A stretch of DNA of 64,000 nucleotides from Ischnura elegans (lineage: Eukaryota > Arthropoda > Insecta > Odonata > Coenagrionidae): NCBI RefSeq assembly GCF_921293095.1, contig NC_060254.1, positions 62,418,069 to 62,482,068 of the forward strand, given 5' to 3'. This document shows, one piece after another, positions 54,937 through 64,000 of this stretch. Made by a program: the position numbers and the translations under genes. The notes beneath the pieces are model-generated. The model made no database searches. It was not told the DNA's origin and saw only the letters and a list, made by a program, of their open reading frames with translations. Within the stretch, counting starts at the first letter, position 1. Each line of letters opens with the position of its first letter.

Positions 54937-55839
54937 GTAAGTTCACCAATGAGGCATTATATGCCGTCGCCAAATTTGTGCATGCGAAGCCGTCACCTTC
55001 ACAGCACTTCCTCACCAATACTAAAGCCACACGCTGTACTAGCTTCCTGGTTGACCCAAAAGGCTTTACCATGAAAAGATGTAGCTCTACCATACACTAA
55101 TGTACAATTTTCTGGATTTTTTGTGCCGCTTCAACGCTCGCAGGATCACTTGGTCCAACACAACCACGTAATTAATTCAAGATAACACTGTATTCTGGAG
55201 CTAATGGTGTATTTTCGTGTCCATAAGATTTTCTTTTCTCCATTCAGAATTAATGCGCTTGTTTATCCGGGAGGATGGATGAGAACGCGCTTTGTGGGGG
55301 ACTGAGGAGAAAAGTTTCGCTTGATAACAAACCTAGTCCATATGGTTGGACTACTCACCCAATAAGTGAACTTGATCGTTTTATTACATAGCCGGAGCTT
55401 GAATTATGCTAACAACTTCCCTCCACAGTCGAAGACCTTAGATCTCAGGGTATTGAGTCAGTACCACAGTTATCTCACTAATTCTATCCCATTTTTTAAA
55501 TTTCCTAGAATGGAAATTGTGACAGTTGTGGTCTTGTAACAGTAATGGCCATGCTTTGATATTAAACACGCTTTTTTTATTTTTTTGCTTTTCGCAGCAC
55601 TTCAATAATTATTCTGGCTATTATGTCAGCATTTTCTGCAAAATTATCTCCCGATTCGCGCAATGGTAATAAAATGTTGAATGCGATCACAAATGGTGAA
55701 TTAAACCGCGAGGCAAATTCGTAATTGTTTATGATTATATTTTCTTCGAGATCCATCGTCGTCGATGGTCTTTCATGAATCAAGTATAACATTTAGTCAC
55801 ATTATCCATATTTATTGAAAGAATAAATAGAATTTGGCG

Positions 55840-55988
55840 ATTAGTTTTTGATTTTAGATAGAAGATTAAGATGGTGGATACTAAACCAAGTTCTTGAGAA
55901 CTGGATTCGGATGCGATATGATATGACCCCGTCTTATCTTATCCGTCTTATCTTTGTTGTTATCCTCATATGGCGATGGTATTGGCGG
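55840..55988 (+). other. Possible exon (splice borders, open frame)
   Basis: Acceptor TTTTTGATTTTAG is followed from about 55859 by a frame (RRLRWWILNQVLENWIRMRY... to WRWYWR) open up to donor CGG|GTGAGT (55988/55989). It needs phase 1 on entry and leaves in phase 0. No domain; the frame could be open by chance. Confidence 0.22.
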
Positions 55989-56254
55989 GTGAGTATTCCC
56001 TCAATAATGACCCTTTCCTCGTCTCTAAACCTTTGCAGTCTTGGAGCAGTAGGGTACTCGATGACGTCATGCTATTCGCCACCGAACCTCAAAAGTATCC
56101 TGAAACATTTTCCCTGAGACCTTTCGCTACCGTCATTAAATTCTCTCAATGTTTACTCCAAACTGATGATAGGAGGTTCATAAGAAGCCATAACAACAAT
56201 TTTAAATCGCAGCTGAGTATCGAGGAATGTAATAATACTTTCTTGCTATCAAAA

Positions 56255-56440
56255 TCCGAGAAATAGTAAGGATATATTTATGGCACCACGGAGAAAATAT
56301 CCCTATTTTGAAGAAATTTGTTGTGAAAACTACTGCAGACTATCATAACCCGAGACATAGTAAGGATATATTAAAGGCTGCACGGAGAAAATATTCCTTA
56401 TTCTTGAAGAAATTTTGTATTGAAACTACTTTTTTTGCCA
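56255..56440 (+). repeat. Two-unit tandem repeat of about 85-90 bp
   Basis: Both units contain CGAGAAATAGTAAGGATATA (first) or CGAGACATAGTAAGGATATA (second), then CACGGAGAAAATAT and TTGAAGAAATTT. Divergence indicates an old duplication. Confidence 0.6.
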
Positions 56441-56479
56441 AAGCTCAAAATAAAAGACCTCCTTAGATGCAGAAAGGCC

Positions 56480-56660
56480 GGGAAAAAATACAAACTGAAG
56501 GGGTTTACCGGGTCACATGTTAAACTTGTAATCACAGTTTTATCGGTGAAACAGGAATAACCATTAAGACCCGATTAGGAGAACGTACTCAGGCTATCAT
56601 ACTACGATATGTTGATCGCTTCGCTGTCGGTGAACATGCAGCTAAAGATATTGGTCCGAC
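56480..56660 (+). pseudogene. Penelope-like GIY-YIG remnant
   Basis: The plus strand translates EGVYRVTC, stop, TCNHSFIGETGITIKTRLGE and AVGEHA. GVYRVTC...TCN-SFIGETG is the GIY-YIG core of a Penelope element of a different lineage from the one at 16 kb. An in-frame stop and lack of flanking RT make it a relic. Confidence 0.65.
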
Positions 56661-57069
56661 ATGGACAACATTAACATTTTAGCAAAAGAAAAAACTTCTA
56701 AACCCTTCTGTTCTGGGATACAATTGGAATCCGAAAACACCGGGATTATTTAAACAGAGACCAGCGGCTGATGCTCAGCGAAACACAGAGACCCTTGGTT
56801 TCAAAATGTGAACTACAGAATCATTCCCCGTAACCACAGCAATCACATGACTGTAACCCTCTTGAGGACGCCTCCATAACGTGATGGGAAACTTCAGTGG
56901 AAGCGATACAAAACTACGCGGAAAACCACAAAAAAGAAGCTTATTTATAAATATCAAGTTGTTTTGAAAAGCTATTTCGTGTTATATACAACAGTTATTA
57001 TTGATAAATATTTAGTATTTCTTCCAATAAATGACGCATATCATGAAAACCGACTTTAGTACCGATAAA

Positions 57070-57075
57070 TTTATT
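57070..57075 (-). terminator. Polyadenylation signal AATAAA for the DUF229 gene
   Basis: On the minus strand AATAAA begins 55 bp after the stop codon at 57132-57130, a usual distance for a short 3' UTR. Confidence 0.5.
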
Positions 57076-57129
57076 AGAGCGCGAATGAAATTTGCGATAT
57101 AGGAGTACTCTGAAAAGTTATTTCTCGAA

Positions 57130-59070
57130 TCATGTAATTAGATCTTCGCAAAAGCAGAACGGTTTAAGGAAGGTGTCGCTGGTGCAGTGAGATTGATTGC
57201 CATATTTGTTTATCCTATTAACGTCACCCATCACTCGTCCTCCGTCAATACTCCATGCATCCTTCTGTAGCAATCCCTCGAATTGTGATCCACCTGGTGA
57301 CAGCTGAATTGACACCCTAGTTTCAACGACAAATCCGTTCGGTATGGGGGAAGGAGGGAGTAGAAGTTGTGCACTTAAAATCTTATGGAGTCTCAACCTC
57401 GAACACTTGTTTCCTTCCGCAGATTCATCCACTAAATAGTTTATGTGCGCGAGTAGAGCCTCTGCAGCTTCAAATACTCTTCTTTCTCCAGTGTCGAGCT
57501 CCTTCTCCTCACCACACAAGCAGTACGTGCGAGGAATACCCACATCAGCGCAATTTCTGTCGTCCGGGAGCTGTCTCAGAGGTGATAAACCGACGGCACC
57601 CCAGCGCTTTACCCTGGACACCTCGCCGAGGTTTTCCATCGCAAAATCCATGAGGAGCTCGTAAATATCGAACCAACTCATGAGACTTTCCCTGTTCGAT
57701 AACAAGCCTTCGTTGAGATGGGGGTGTGAGGCGCGAAGTGATTCCGGAAGGGATAGGGCGAAGAAAGGCAGGCGTTCCTCGATTCTACCGACGCCCGAGG
57801 TACGAACGCTGTCGAAGCGGTTGCCGTGGTCCCCCATCACGATGGTGACGGTGTTTTCGAGGGCACCGCTTGACCATAATCTCTCCAGAAAGGCGAATAT
57901 GTCATCGTCCGCGACTTGAATGGAGTTCAGATGATCGTGACTGAGAACCGAGAGGAAGGAAAACGCGAAGTAACTAACGTCCGACATCTCGTGGACGAAC
58001 TCCTCCGTGTAGTTGAGCATGTACTGGTATATGGGGAAATTGCCGCAGCATCGCCAGTCACGTGACTTGAACTCTTGAAAGTGATCGAAAGCCAGGAAAA
58101 AAGGACGTATGTAGTAGTCGGTCGGTTGCCTGAAAAAACCCTTGCTCTTGGTATTGAAGGTGCTGATGTAAGGTAGATCTTCCGCGTACATCGTGACGTA
58201 TCCTGCCCGGCTGAAATTTTTCCACACGAACGGCACATCGTCGAAATTTTCGTGTCTCCAACTCTTCGGTCCCCAAAATGGGATGCCACTCGGAACTTGA
58301 TCTCCGTACACTTCCCGAAATGCGGCTAAACCCGAAAGGAGCGGCATTATGTTGGGATAGGTATTATCCCCAGTTTTGGTGAGGCCCAAAAATTTGTAGG
58401 ATTTCAGAGTCTCCTCCAGGAAACGATAAGTATTGGGCAATTGGTTGATGAAATTAAGACGCGACATGGAATCGAAGGCGAGTATCAGGATGCTTGGTCC
58501 TTTCTTGCGGCCACTCAGATCCTTGGATGCTAGAGCGGGAACTTGAGAGTGAAACATCTTGTAGATCACTTCCCCGTTCGGACTGCGACGACATTCAACA
58601 GCCACGAAATCAGAATTGACTTTGGTCGCGTTCCTGAATTCTATTGGGGACTCAAGTTTGACATGCAGGTCGTCCAACTCAACCCGCCACACCTCTTGGT
58701 AGAAGCAGCGTAGCTCAGAGTTGCGTAATCCGATGGCTTTTATGCCGCTGCTGTTCCAGCGAATATATCCATCCCTGTCCATGTAAGTCAGGTAAGGCTG
58801 CACGTTGCCGCAGTTAATGGGCGGGAAACTGTGCACGTATTGGAGGAAACGTGGGTCGTGGGCGTCATATGGGGGCATGACGCATTTGCCGCCTAGTGCT
58901 TGACGTTCATTATCGGTATCGTACTCCTCCATGAATCTGCGATAAAATTCTGCCTCGACATATTTTCCGTACACGTAGAAACATGCCCAAATTATCCAAG
59001 CAGTGGCCAACAGCCCTATGATGTCCTTTATGCGTATCCTCCCTAAAGAATCCCTCCCCTGCTTCCTCAT
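57130..59070 (-). CDS. DUF229 family protein (alkaline phosphatase/sulfatase-like, membrane anchored)
   Basis: 646 codons from ATG 59070 to TGA 57132-57130, uninterrupted. The frame is open further upstream, but a strong acceptor TTTTTTTCCAG ends at 59097, so the exon starts at 59096 and MRKQGRDSLG is the likely N-terminus. Residues 17-38 form one membrane anchor (type II, basic residues before it), the rest being luminal or extracellular. The DUF229 core shows ILILAFDSMSRLNF (about 194-207), GDNTYPNIMPLLSG (234-247, Thr237 the likely nucleophile position), SHDHLNSI (377-384) and VMGDHGNRFDS (411-421), the metal-binding pattern of the alkaline phosphatase superfamily. It ends NKYGNQSHCTS..FCFCEDL, the usual C-terminus of insect members. 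Cys pairs suit the secretory pathway. Enzyme activity and substrate are unknown in the family as far as I know. Full length, no breaks. Confidence 0.93.
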   Translation of the reverse strand: MRKQGRDSLGRIRIKDIIGLLATAWIIWACFYVYGKYVEAEFYRRFMEEYDTDNERQALGGKCVMPPYDAHDPRFLQYVHSFPPINCGNVQPYLTYMDRDGYIRWNSSGIKAIGLRNSELRCFYQEVWRVELDDLHVKLESPIEFRNATKVNSDFVAVECRRSPNGEVIYKMFHSQVPALASKDLSGRKKGPSILILAFDSMSRLNFINQLPNTYRFLEETLKSYKFLGLTKTGDNTYPNIMPLLSGLAAFREVYGDQVPSGIPFWGPKSWRHENFDDVPFVWKNFSRAGYVTMYAEDLPYISTFNTKSKGFFRQPTDYYIRPFFLAFDHFQEFKSRDWRCCGNFPIYQYMLNYTEEFVHEMSDVSYFAFSFLSVLSHDHLNSIQVADDDIFAFLERLWSSGALENTVTIVMGDHGNRFDSVRTSGVGRIEERLPFFALSLPESLRASHPHLNEGLLSNRESLMSWFDIYELLMDFAMENLGEVSRVKRWGAVGLSPLRQLPDDRNCADVGIPRTYCLCGEEKELDTGERRVFEAAEALLAHINYLVDESAEGNKCSRLRLHKILSAQLLLPPSPIPNGFVVETRVSIQLSPGGSQFEGLLQKDAWSIDGGRVMGDVNRINKYGNQSHCTSDTFLKPFCFCEDLIT

Positions 59071-59095
59071 CGTTCCTTCCAATTGTGGGTCACGA

Positions 59096-59098
59096 TCT
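59096..59098 (-). other. 3' splice site upstream of the DUF229 start
   Basis: The minus strand reads TTTTTTCTTTTTTTCCAG then ATCGTGACCC, with 26 nt of 5' UTR before ATG. A non-coding first exon must lie at higher coordinates; I could not locate it. Confidence 0.7.
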
Positions 59099-59359
59099 GG
59101 AAAAAAAGAAAAAATATCATTATGACAAATTAACATGCTGCGTACGGAGGTGTTTAAATCCCTCGTAACCCTCTTTTCCGGCAGGTATTTAAACTGGAAC
59201 ACTTTCATTTGCACTCCTCTCTTATGATAATCTAGTATTCTAATCGGAACACAGGTAAATAAATTAATGCGTGGAAGTAGCGGCTTTAAAAACATGACTC
59301 TATTTAAGCAAAAAATATATGCAGATATTCTAAATGTATACAACTTATGCAAAAATAAA

Positions 59360-62300
59360 TTATTAATGATAGTATAAGAAAGTATAGTGAGTAGATGATA
59401 GTATAAGAAAAAACTGACATAATTAAATTATATCGGCAAAATAAACGGAATCAACAGCAAAAACGAGAATTCTCGTTATCCGTCCTTAAAGCATGGCTCA
59501 GGAAAAACGGAGATTCTCGTGATCCGTACGCGACGTGTTAATGGAGTAAAATCTTCTTAACGACCACCTCTACTCAGTGGCCACTTTTCCGTGGAACCGA
59601 ACGTATTTCTCTAATTAGAAATGTAAATTCTTCCTCTTTACAGCGGCCATCTTCTTCAAAGGTAGGCACCCATACTTTTTTTCGGCCAACGGTCAATCTT
59701 TAACCCATTTTCGCCCACCGTAGCCCTACTGCTACTTCCTGCCATTCTGAGCGTATGAAGCACTTGAATTAAACCGATAAAAATATATCGTCTTAAAAGA
59801 TAGTGGGGCCGCTTCTCTGAAACTATTCCACCCCATGGTCGCTATACTCCACGTAGACAGCTTGAGGACAGAAATTACAAAGTCTTCTTTAATTCAGAAG
59901 TATGAATTTTAGTGAAGAGTTGGACGGAGAGGGATCTGTTGTTCAACCTAATAGACATTTGCCTTGGTTTCCGGAAAATTAAAGGGATAGTGGGCAAGAA
60001 TGGATTACAAAATCCAAGTTCACGAAACTGGTATTTTCTAAAGCTTAATAACACTCGGAGTCATTAAAATGAGGTAATGCATGAAAACAAATTCTTGAAA
60101 TTAAAATTAAAAAAATTTTTAAGGCATAGATGTTCGTTACTAAGGGCCCGGTTTTTACTCGAATAAAGTTCCATTTTTGATAACAAAAATACCTATTTGA
60201 TAATTTTATGCCAACCGCCGCGACGGAGGGAATGTAAGAGCGATAACGTCTCCCTCTAAGCGGCAATAGTAGCAATCGTGCAATTTAGAGGAAGAGAGAT
60301 TCAGCCACTCATCTTTAGCAATTTAATGTCATAAGAATTAGAGATTAATAAATATGTACAATTTTATAGTACATGTACACAGTGCATGTAGTTTGAAGGT
60401 ATATAGAACAGTTTCTATTTTTACACAACTCGCTTTCGTCCTCCAGTATCCACAAAACGCCTGCGGTCTTTTCTAGTCTCTCAGTCAGTTCTTAAAATGT
60501 TTGTCTGAAGTTTGTTCATAAAGGATCGATTTTTTCGGTGATATCTAATCTACTAAGATTGAATTTTAGGAATACCAAACAATTCTTCGCTTCCAGGTTT
60601 TATGACTGCTACAAGGTGTGCGCTAATGGCTGCCGCAATGACCTTGGTGCCATTAAAATTCTTCTCCGCAATTAACAAATTCCTCATAACCATCGTTTTT
60701 GCACTCCTAAATTCCCTCAAAAAGTAAATGCAAAGCGGCAGTAGGCAAAAATGTAATAGGTAGAAATTTTAGTGTTCCGACAATTTTTTTTAGGGTTTCA
60801 GATGATTTTAGATGGGTTTGAATAAATGACTTTTTGTCGTATCTCGTCTCGTTCACCCCAAACATAAGTATGAGTGAGTCAGTCAGCGGTCGGAAGAGGG
60901 TTTTATACTATATAGGTTTGTTAATTACAAATAAAACTCTAGAATATTCTGTTATTAGTCCTATTCTAGTCACCAGAAGCCATCAAAATACATCCTGGGG
61001 GAAATTTTTTTGTCGAATAAGGGCGAGAAATGGAAAAAGGCGATATAAAACGTAATATAGTATGGAACCAAATAAATATACCATTTTTGAATTAAAGCAG
61101 AAGTTATTTTTAGGGTACTAGGCACGCCATTTGGACTTGATAGCGATGGGCTAGCATATAATTTTCTATGTTTGAATTGTAGATGGGATACCGTGGAAGT
61201 TAAAAATATACGATTGGTATGCGCTCAACTAAGGGATTAAGATTCACTCATTATCACCATGATTATCTTAAATCAAAGCATTAAACCAGGATAGTTGTGT
61301 TAAATGACAGTCATGAAGCCAATGTTAAATTTCAAGGGTGGATATTACGGTTAAGAATAGTTTACGCAGTGATACTTTCCGAGCTTCTAATGAATAGTGT
61401 TCAATGATTTTATTTTTATTGCGGCTCGGCAAAGTAATAAGTCCTTCACTTTGATGAAAAATCACAAATTATTGTAGACTAAAATACGAAAGAATCAGCA
61501 AAAAAATCAGAAGAACTATTTGAAATGCTATATAAAGTATTCATGACACCTGAATTATGATACTTGTATCAGTGGTTCTAACTGCAGTTACGTACCATAT
61601 TTTCTACATCTAATGGTGATAGGCTCTTTCTGTTTTTTACTCTCTTCTTTAATAAATCTCTCTTTGGATTATCCCATGCAGTAAAAAAATTTACCATTTT
61701 ATTACATATAACCCACATGAGGATTAGGTAATAAATTGTGCTTTCCTGAAGAATCATATATTCTACTTATGAAATATGCCTCGTTGAATGCTAGAATTAT
61801 TGATAAAGAATTTTCGTGGCGCAATTTAAATCCTGAGGAATAAGTTCAAGAGTAAATACTATTAATAATTTACCTGTATTCGTTATCCAATGAAATTCCC
61901 ACTTTATCGGCCACGCTCATGCAGGAAGTCGACACTTTTCGCTGCCGATTTTGAGATTCCCATAATACTTGCGGTGTTCGAAATCATAAGAAACTCCTCT
62001 AAAAAGCAGAGAGTGTGGTTCACGAGTTCACTTCAAATCGATGCAACACAATTCACTGATGCGCGGTGATCTGGACTACCTTCGACATGGTCCTCCTCAG
62101 AGCTCATCGTCAGTTCATTCCTCATCATGAAGTCACCGGTCAATTTCATTTGACTGTTATCGGAAATCGACCGAAGTCGACGAAAAAAAAGGGTCCACGT
62201 TATATAAATGCTTCTGCAGTGCCTTAAAAATTTCGGAATAAGGCAATAAAGACAGACAATATAGTCATGTCTCAGAACTGCCGAATTCAGCACGCGCGTG

Positions 62301-63180
62301 GCTAATATTACTCACTCCTTCTCATGCATGCCCTCCAGACGTGAACGGTGCCGAATGAAGGAAAGCCTTTATCTCTCCGCAGGATAAGGACTATCGTCAA
62401 GTCCCGCTATGAGCTTCGAGCTATCTACCAGAGCCAACCACCTGTTCTCTTCCGAAAAAACCTCCTATTGGCCAAAAATGGTGATAGTCCAGAAAATTAA
62501 GAATATACTTCGGCCAAGATCGAGTTAATGGGTCGACACAGTAAAGTGTTCTGTAAACTGCGTGATGCACAAAGCCTCTGTGAGAAACTGAATAAAATGC
62601 TTGGGGATACAGAGTTTACTTCACTTGTATTTGCAATGGCTTCTTGTCGTATAGTTTTCCTATTCTCATTTTTATTTTGACTAGTAAGAAGTTTTTTGTG
62701 AAGGTATATGCGGAGAAAAACAGAGAGAATGATAATTTGTCCCCAAGAATCGATAACAGCATTCAAGAAGAACGATATTCTCAATTATAGTTTCATCTAA
62801 TATAAAGGAAAATTTATTCGTCGTTGACACTAATTAAAATTATTTTTTGTGAATATTTTAGCCGTTTACCGTTCCTTAAGCTGGGATAAGTGTATTTCAC
62901 CAAAGTGTGACATTAGAGACCCATCACGTCGTTTTTTCACGTTTGGCTCTGTCCATTAATATACCTACCTGTAATACTAAGTTTTCTCGGGTTTCCCCAC
63001 AACATTTGAAAATAACTCACAGCCAATACTTCTGTAATTAGCTAAAGACATATATCTATAATAAACGTAACGCATGTACTGCTGCATTTTTATTGAAATC
63101 GGGTAATAACGCCGGTAGCATACTATAAATATATCTGTATCCTCTCTTCGCCGTACATTTTAACACTTTTTCCTTCAGTT
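59360..63180. other. AT-rich stretch, probably 5' intron or flank of DUF229
   Basis: No domain-bearing frame. Tandem word AGATGATAGTATAAGAAA is repeated near 59365-59410, and ACGAGAATTCTCGT/ACGGAGATTCTCGTGATCCG recur near 59462-59527. A minus-strand frame at 62293-62033 has no motif. The non-coding first exon of DUF229 could be here. Confidence 0.4.
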
Positions 63181-63203
63181 TAAGTTCAAGATTGCTCAGT
63201 AAA

Positions 63204-63390
63204 TCCATGATGAAGGACACACATGGTAATTTCCATACTTTTTAATTCCAAAACTCAACAACTGACCATGGTTTCAATACATTGTGTCATTTTCAAGAAC
63301 CTAAAACATGGTGTTGAAACCATGGTCAGGCGTTGAGTTTTGGAATAAAAAAGTGTGGAAATAACCATTTGTGTTCTTTCATCATGGATA
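63204..63390 (-). repeat. Hammerhead-like hairpin element 5
   Basis: Arms 63204-63270 and 63316-63388 share TTCCAAAACTCAAC and TCCATGATGAA in inverted orientation. The minus-strand loop reads CTTGAAAATGAC, stem II CAATG-TA-TTG, GAAAC, CATG, GTC. Both arms contain GAAACCATGGTC. As in element 1, the first box deviates from CTGATGA. Confidence 0.55.
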
Positions 63391-63569
63391 TATCGAACTT
63401 CCACCAAATCAAGCCAGAAACGATTTTACACGCTTAGTAAATCTTTTGTTGCTCTAAAGACTTCGTTTTTCCGTATCCAGAAGTTCCTACTCTACAAACA
63501 CCCTCAAATTCGCAGTTGACCCATCCCTATAATAGCTTCCATTCGTATTTCATAAATATACTTCACTAT

Positions 63570-63745
63570 GGCAAGAACGGAAAAGGAAGACCTCGAACAA
63601 AATATATGGAACAAGTAAAGAAGGATGTGAAAGAGAAGAAATACATAGGTGTGAAAAGATTAACTGATAGAAGAACTGAGTGAGTGGAGAGCTGCGTCAA
63701 AACAATCCTAGGATTGTTGATCAGTGATGATGATGATGACCAACT
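63570..63745 (+). mobile_element. LINE D 3' fragment with GATGAT tail
   Basis: GGCAAGAACGGAAAAGGAAG, ACCTCGAACAAAATATATGG, AAAAGATTAACTGATAG and GGAGAGCTGCGTCAAAACAA follow the order at 37105-37250; it ends in GATGATGATGATGA, the family's microsatellite tail. Confidence 0.78.
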
Positions 63746-64000
63746 CAAACGTTCTCTGCATCAGGTCTAACAAGTGTTGTAAGCGGTGGTCTACATTACT
63801 TTTCGTATGCATGATCATACAATTCTCCTTCCATGTAAACAACTGTTTCTCCTTTTTTAACTCAAAGGCTTACTCCAATCCACTGGTCTTCTCTAATGCT
63901 ATCCTAGACCGCCACAATTTTTTTCCGGGAAAGCACTTACGATGGGAGGAGAACTGCTGTGTAAACTTCAACCTTAGTTTCTTAAAACAAACACTCATCT

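Noticed and set aside
57369..58289. Open frames on the plus strand and in other frames across the DUF229 gene
   Set aside because: They are shadows of the conserved minus-strand coding sequence and carry no motifs of their own.
59071..59352. Longer N-terminus of the DUF229 frame starting at 59352
   Set aside because: The extra 94 residues cross a strong polypyrimidine-CAG acceptor at 59097 and look like translated intron; the MRKQGRDS start gives the usual short cytosolic tail plus membrane anchor.
1..64000. CRISPR arrays, operons, phage or bacterial genes
   Set aside because: None seen; intron borders, SINEs and LINEs identify eukaryotic nuclear DNA.

Overview
This is an AT-rich eukaryotic nuclear window, most likely from an arthropod (probably an insect). 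The reasons are a complete membrane-anchored DUF229 sulfatase-like gene, introns with canonical GT/AG borders, and a dense mix of typical arthropod transposons: Penelope-like GIY-YIG retroelements, several non-LTR (LINE) families, pogo, mariner, PIF/Harbinger and hAT-type MITEs, and a tRNA-derived SINE. There are no bacterial operons. Species cannot be fixed from the sequence alone.

Layout. 1-4.2 kb: AT-rich, nothing recognisable. 4.2-15.3 kb: scattered MITEs, LINE tails and a few CpG-rich islands, with a weak spliced-gene candidate on the minus strand at 5.46-6.30 kb. 15.8-19.5 kb: a Penelope-like element with a GIY-YIG domain, an internally deleted relative, and a foldback cluster. 20.5-22.9 kb: a set of phase-compatible exon candidates on the minus strand (unidentified host gene or genes), with a hAT MITE 11 bp from one splice donor and a hammerhead-like hairpin in the same stretch. 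23.4-25.8 kb: a Harbinger 5' end with a broken MADF exon, a SINE, tRNA-like inverted repeats and another hAT MITE. 28.7-37.3 kb: LINE reverse-transcriptase remnants and MITEs. 38.7-46.1 kb: a 7.39-kb composite foldback transposon with 1306-bp terminal inverted repeats that look identical wherever compared and an 8-bp target duplication, holding LINE and pogo pieces. 48.2-53 kb: four hammerhead-like hairpins or cores, a hAT MITE and an internally deleted mariner. 54.78 kb: first coding exon (signal peptide plus consensus donor) of a plus-strand secreted-protein gene. 57.13-59.10 kb: the intact DUF229 gene on the minus strand. 59.4-64 kb: mostly non-coding, with one more hammerhead-like hairpin and a LINE tail.

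Only the DUF229 gene can be read end to end. The secreted-protein exon is a strong partial gene call; the other spliced candidates rest on splice sites and reading phase only. The most unusual parts are the 7.39-kb foldback element, whose formation can be partly reconstructed from nested insertions, and a dispersed set of hairpins sharing a hammerhead-type core (CTGATGA-like box, GAAAC, four bases, GTC) with a very short stem III, as reported for Penelope-associated ribozymes.
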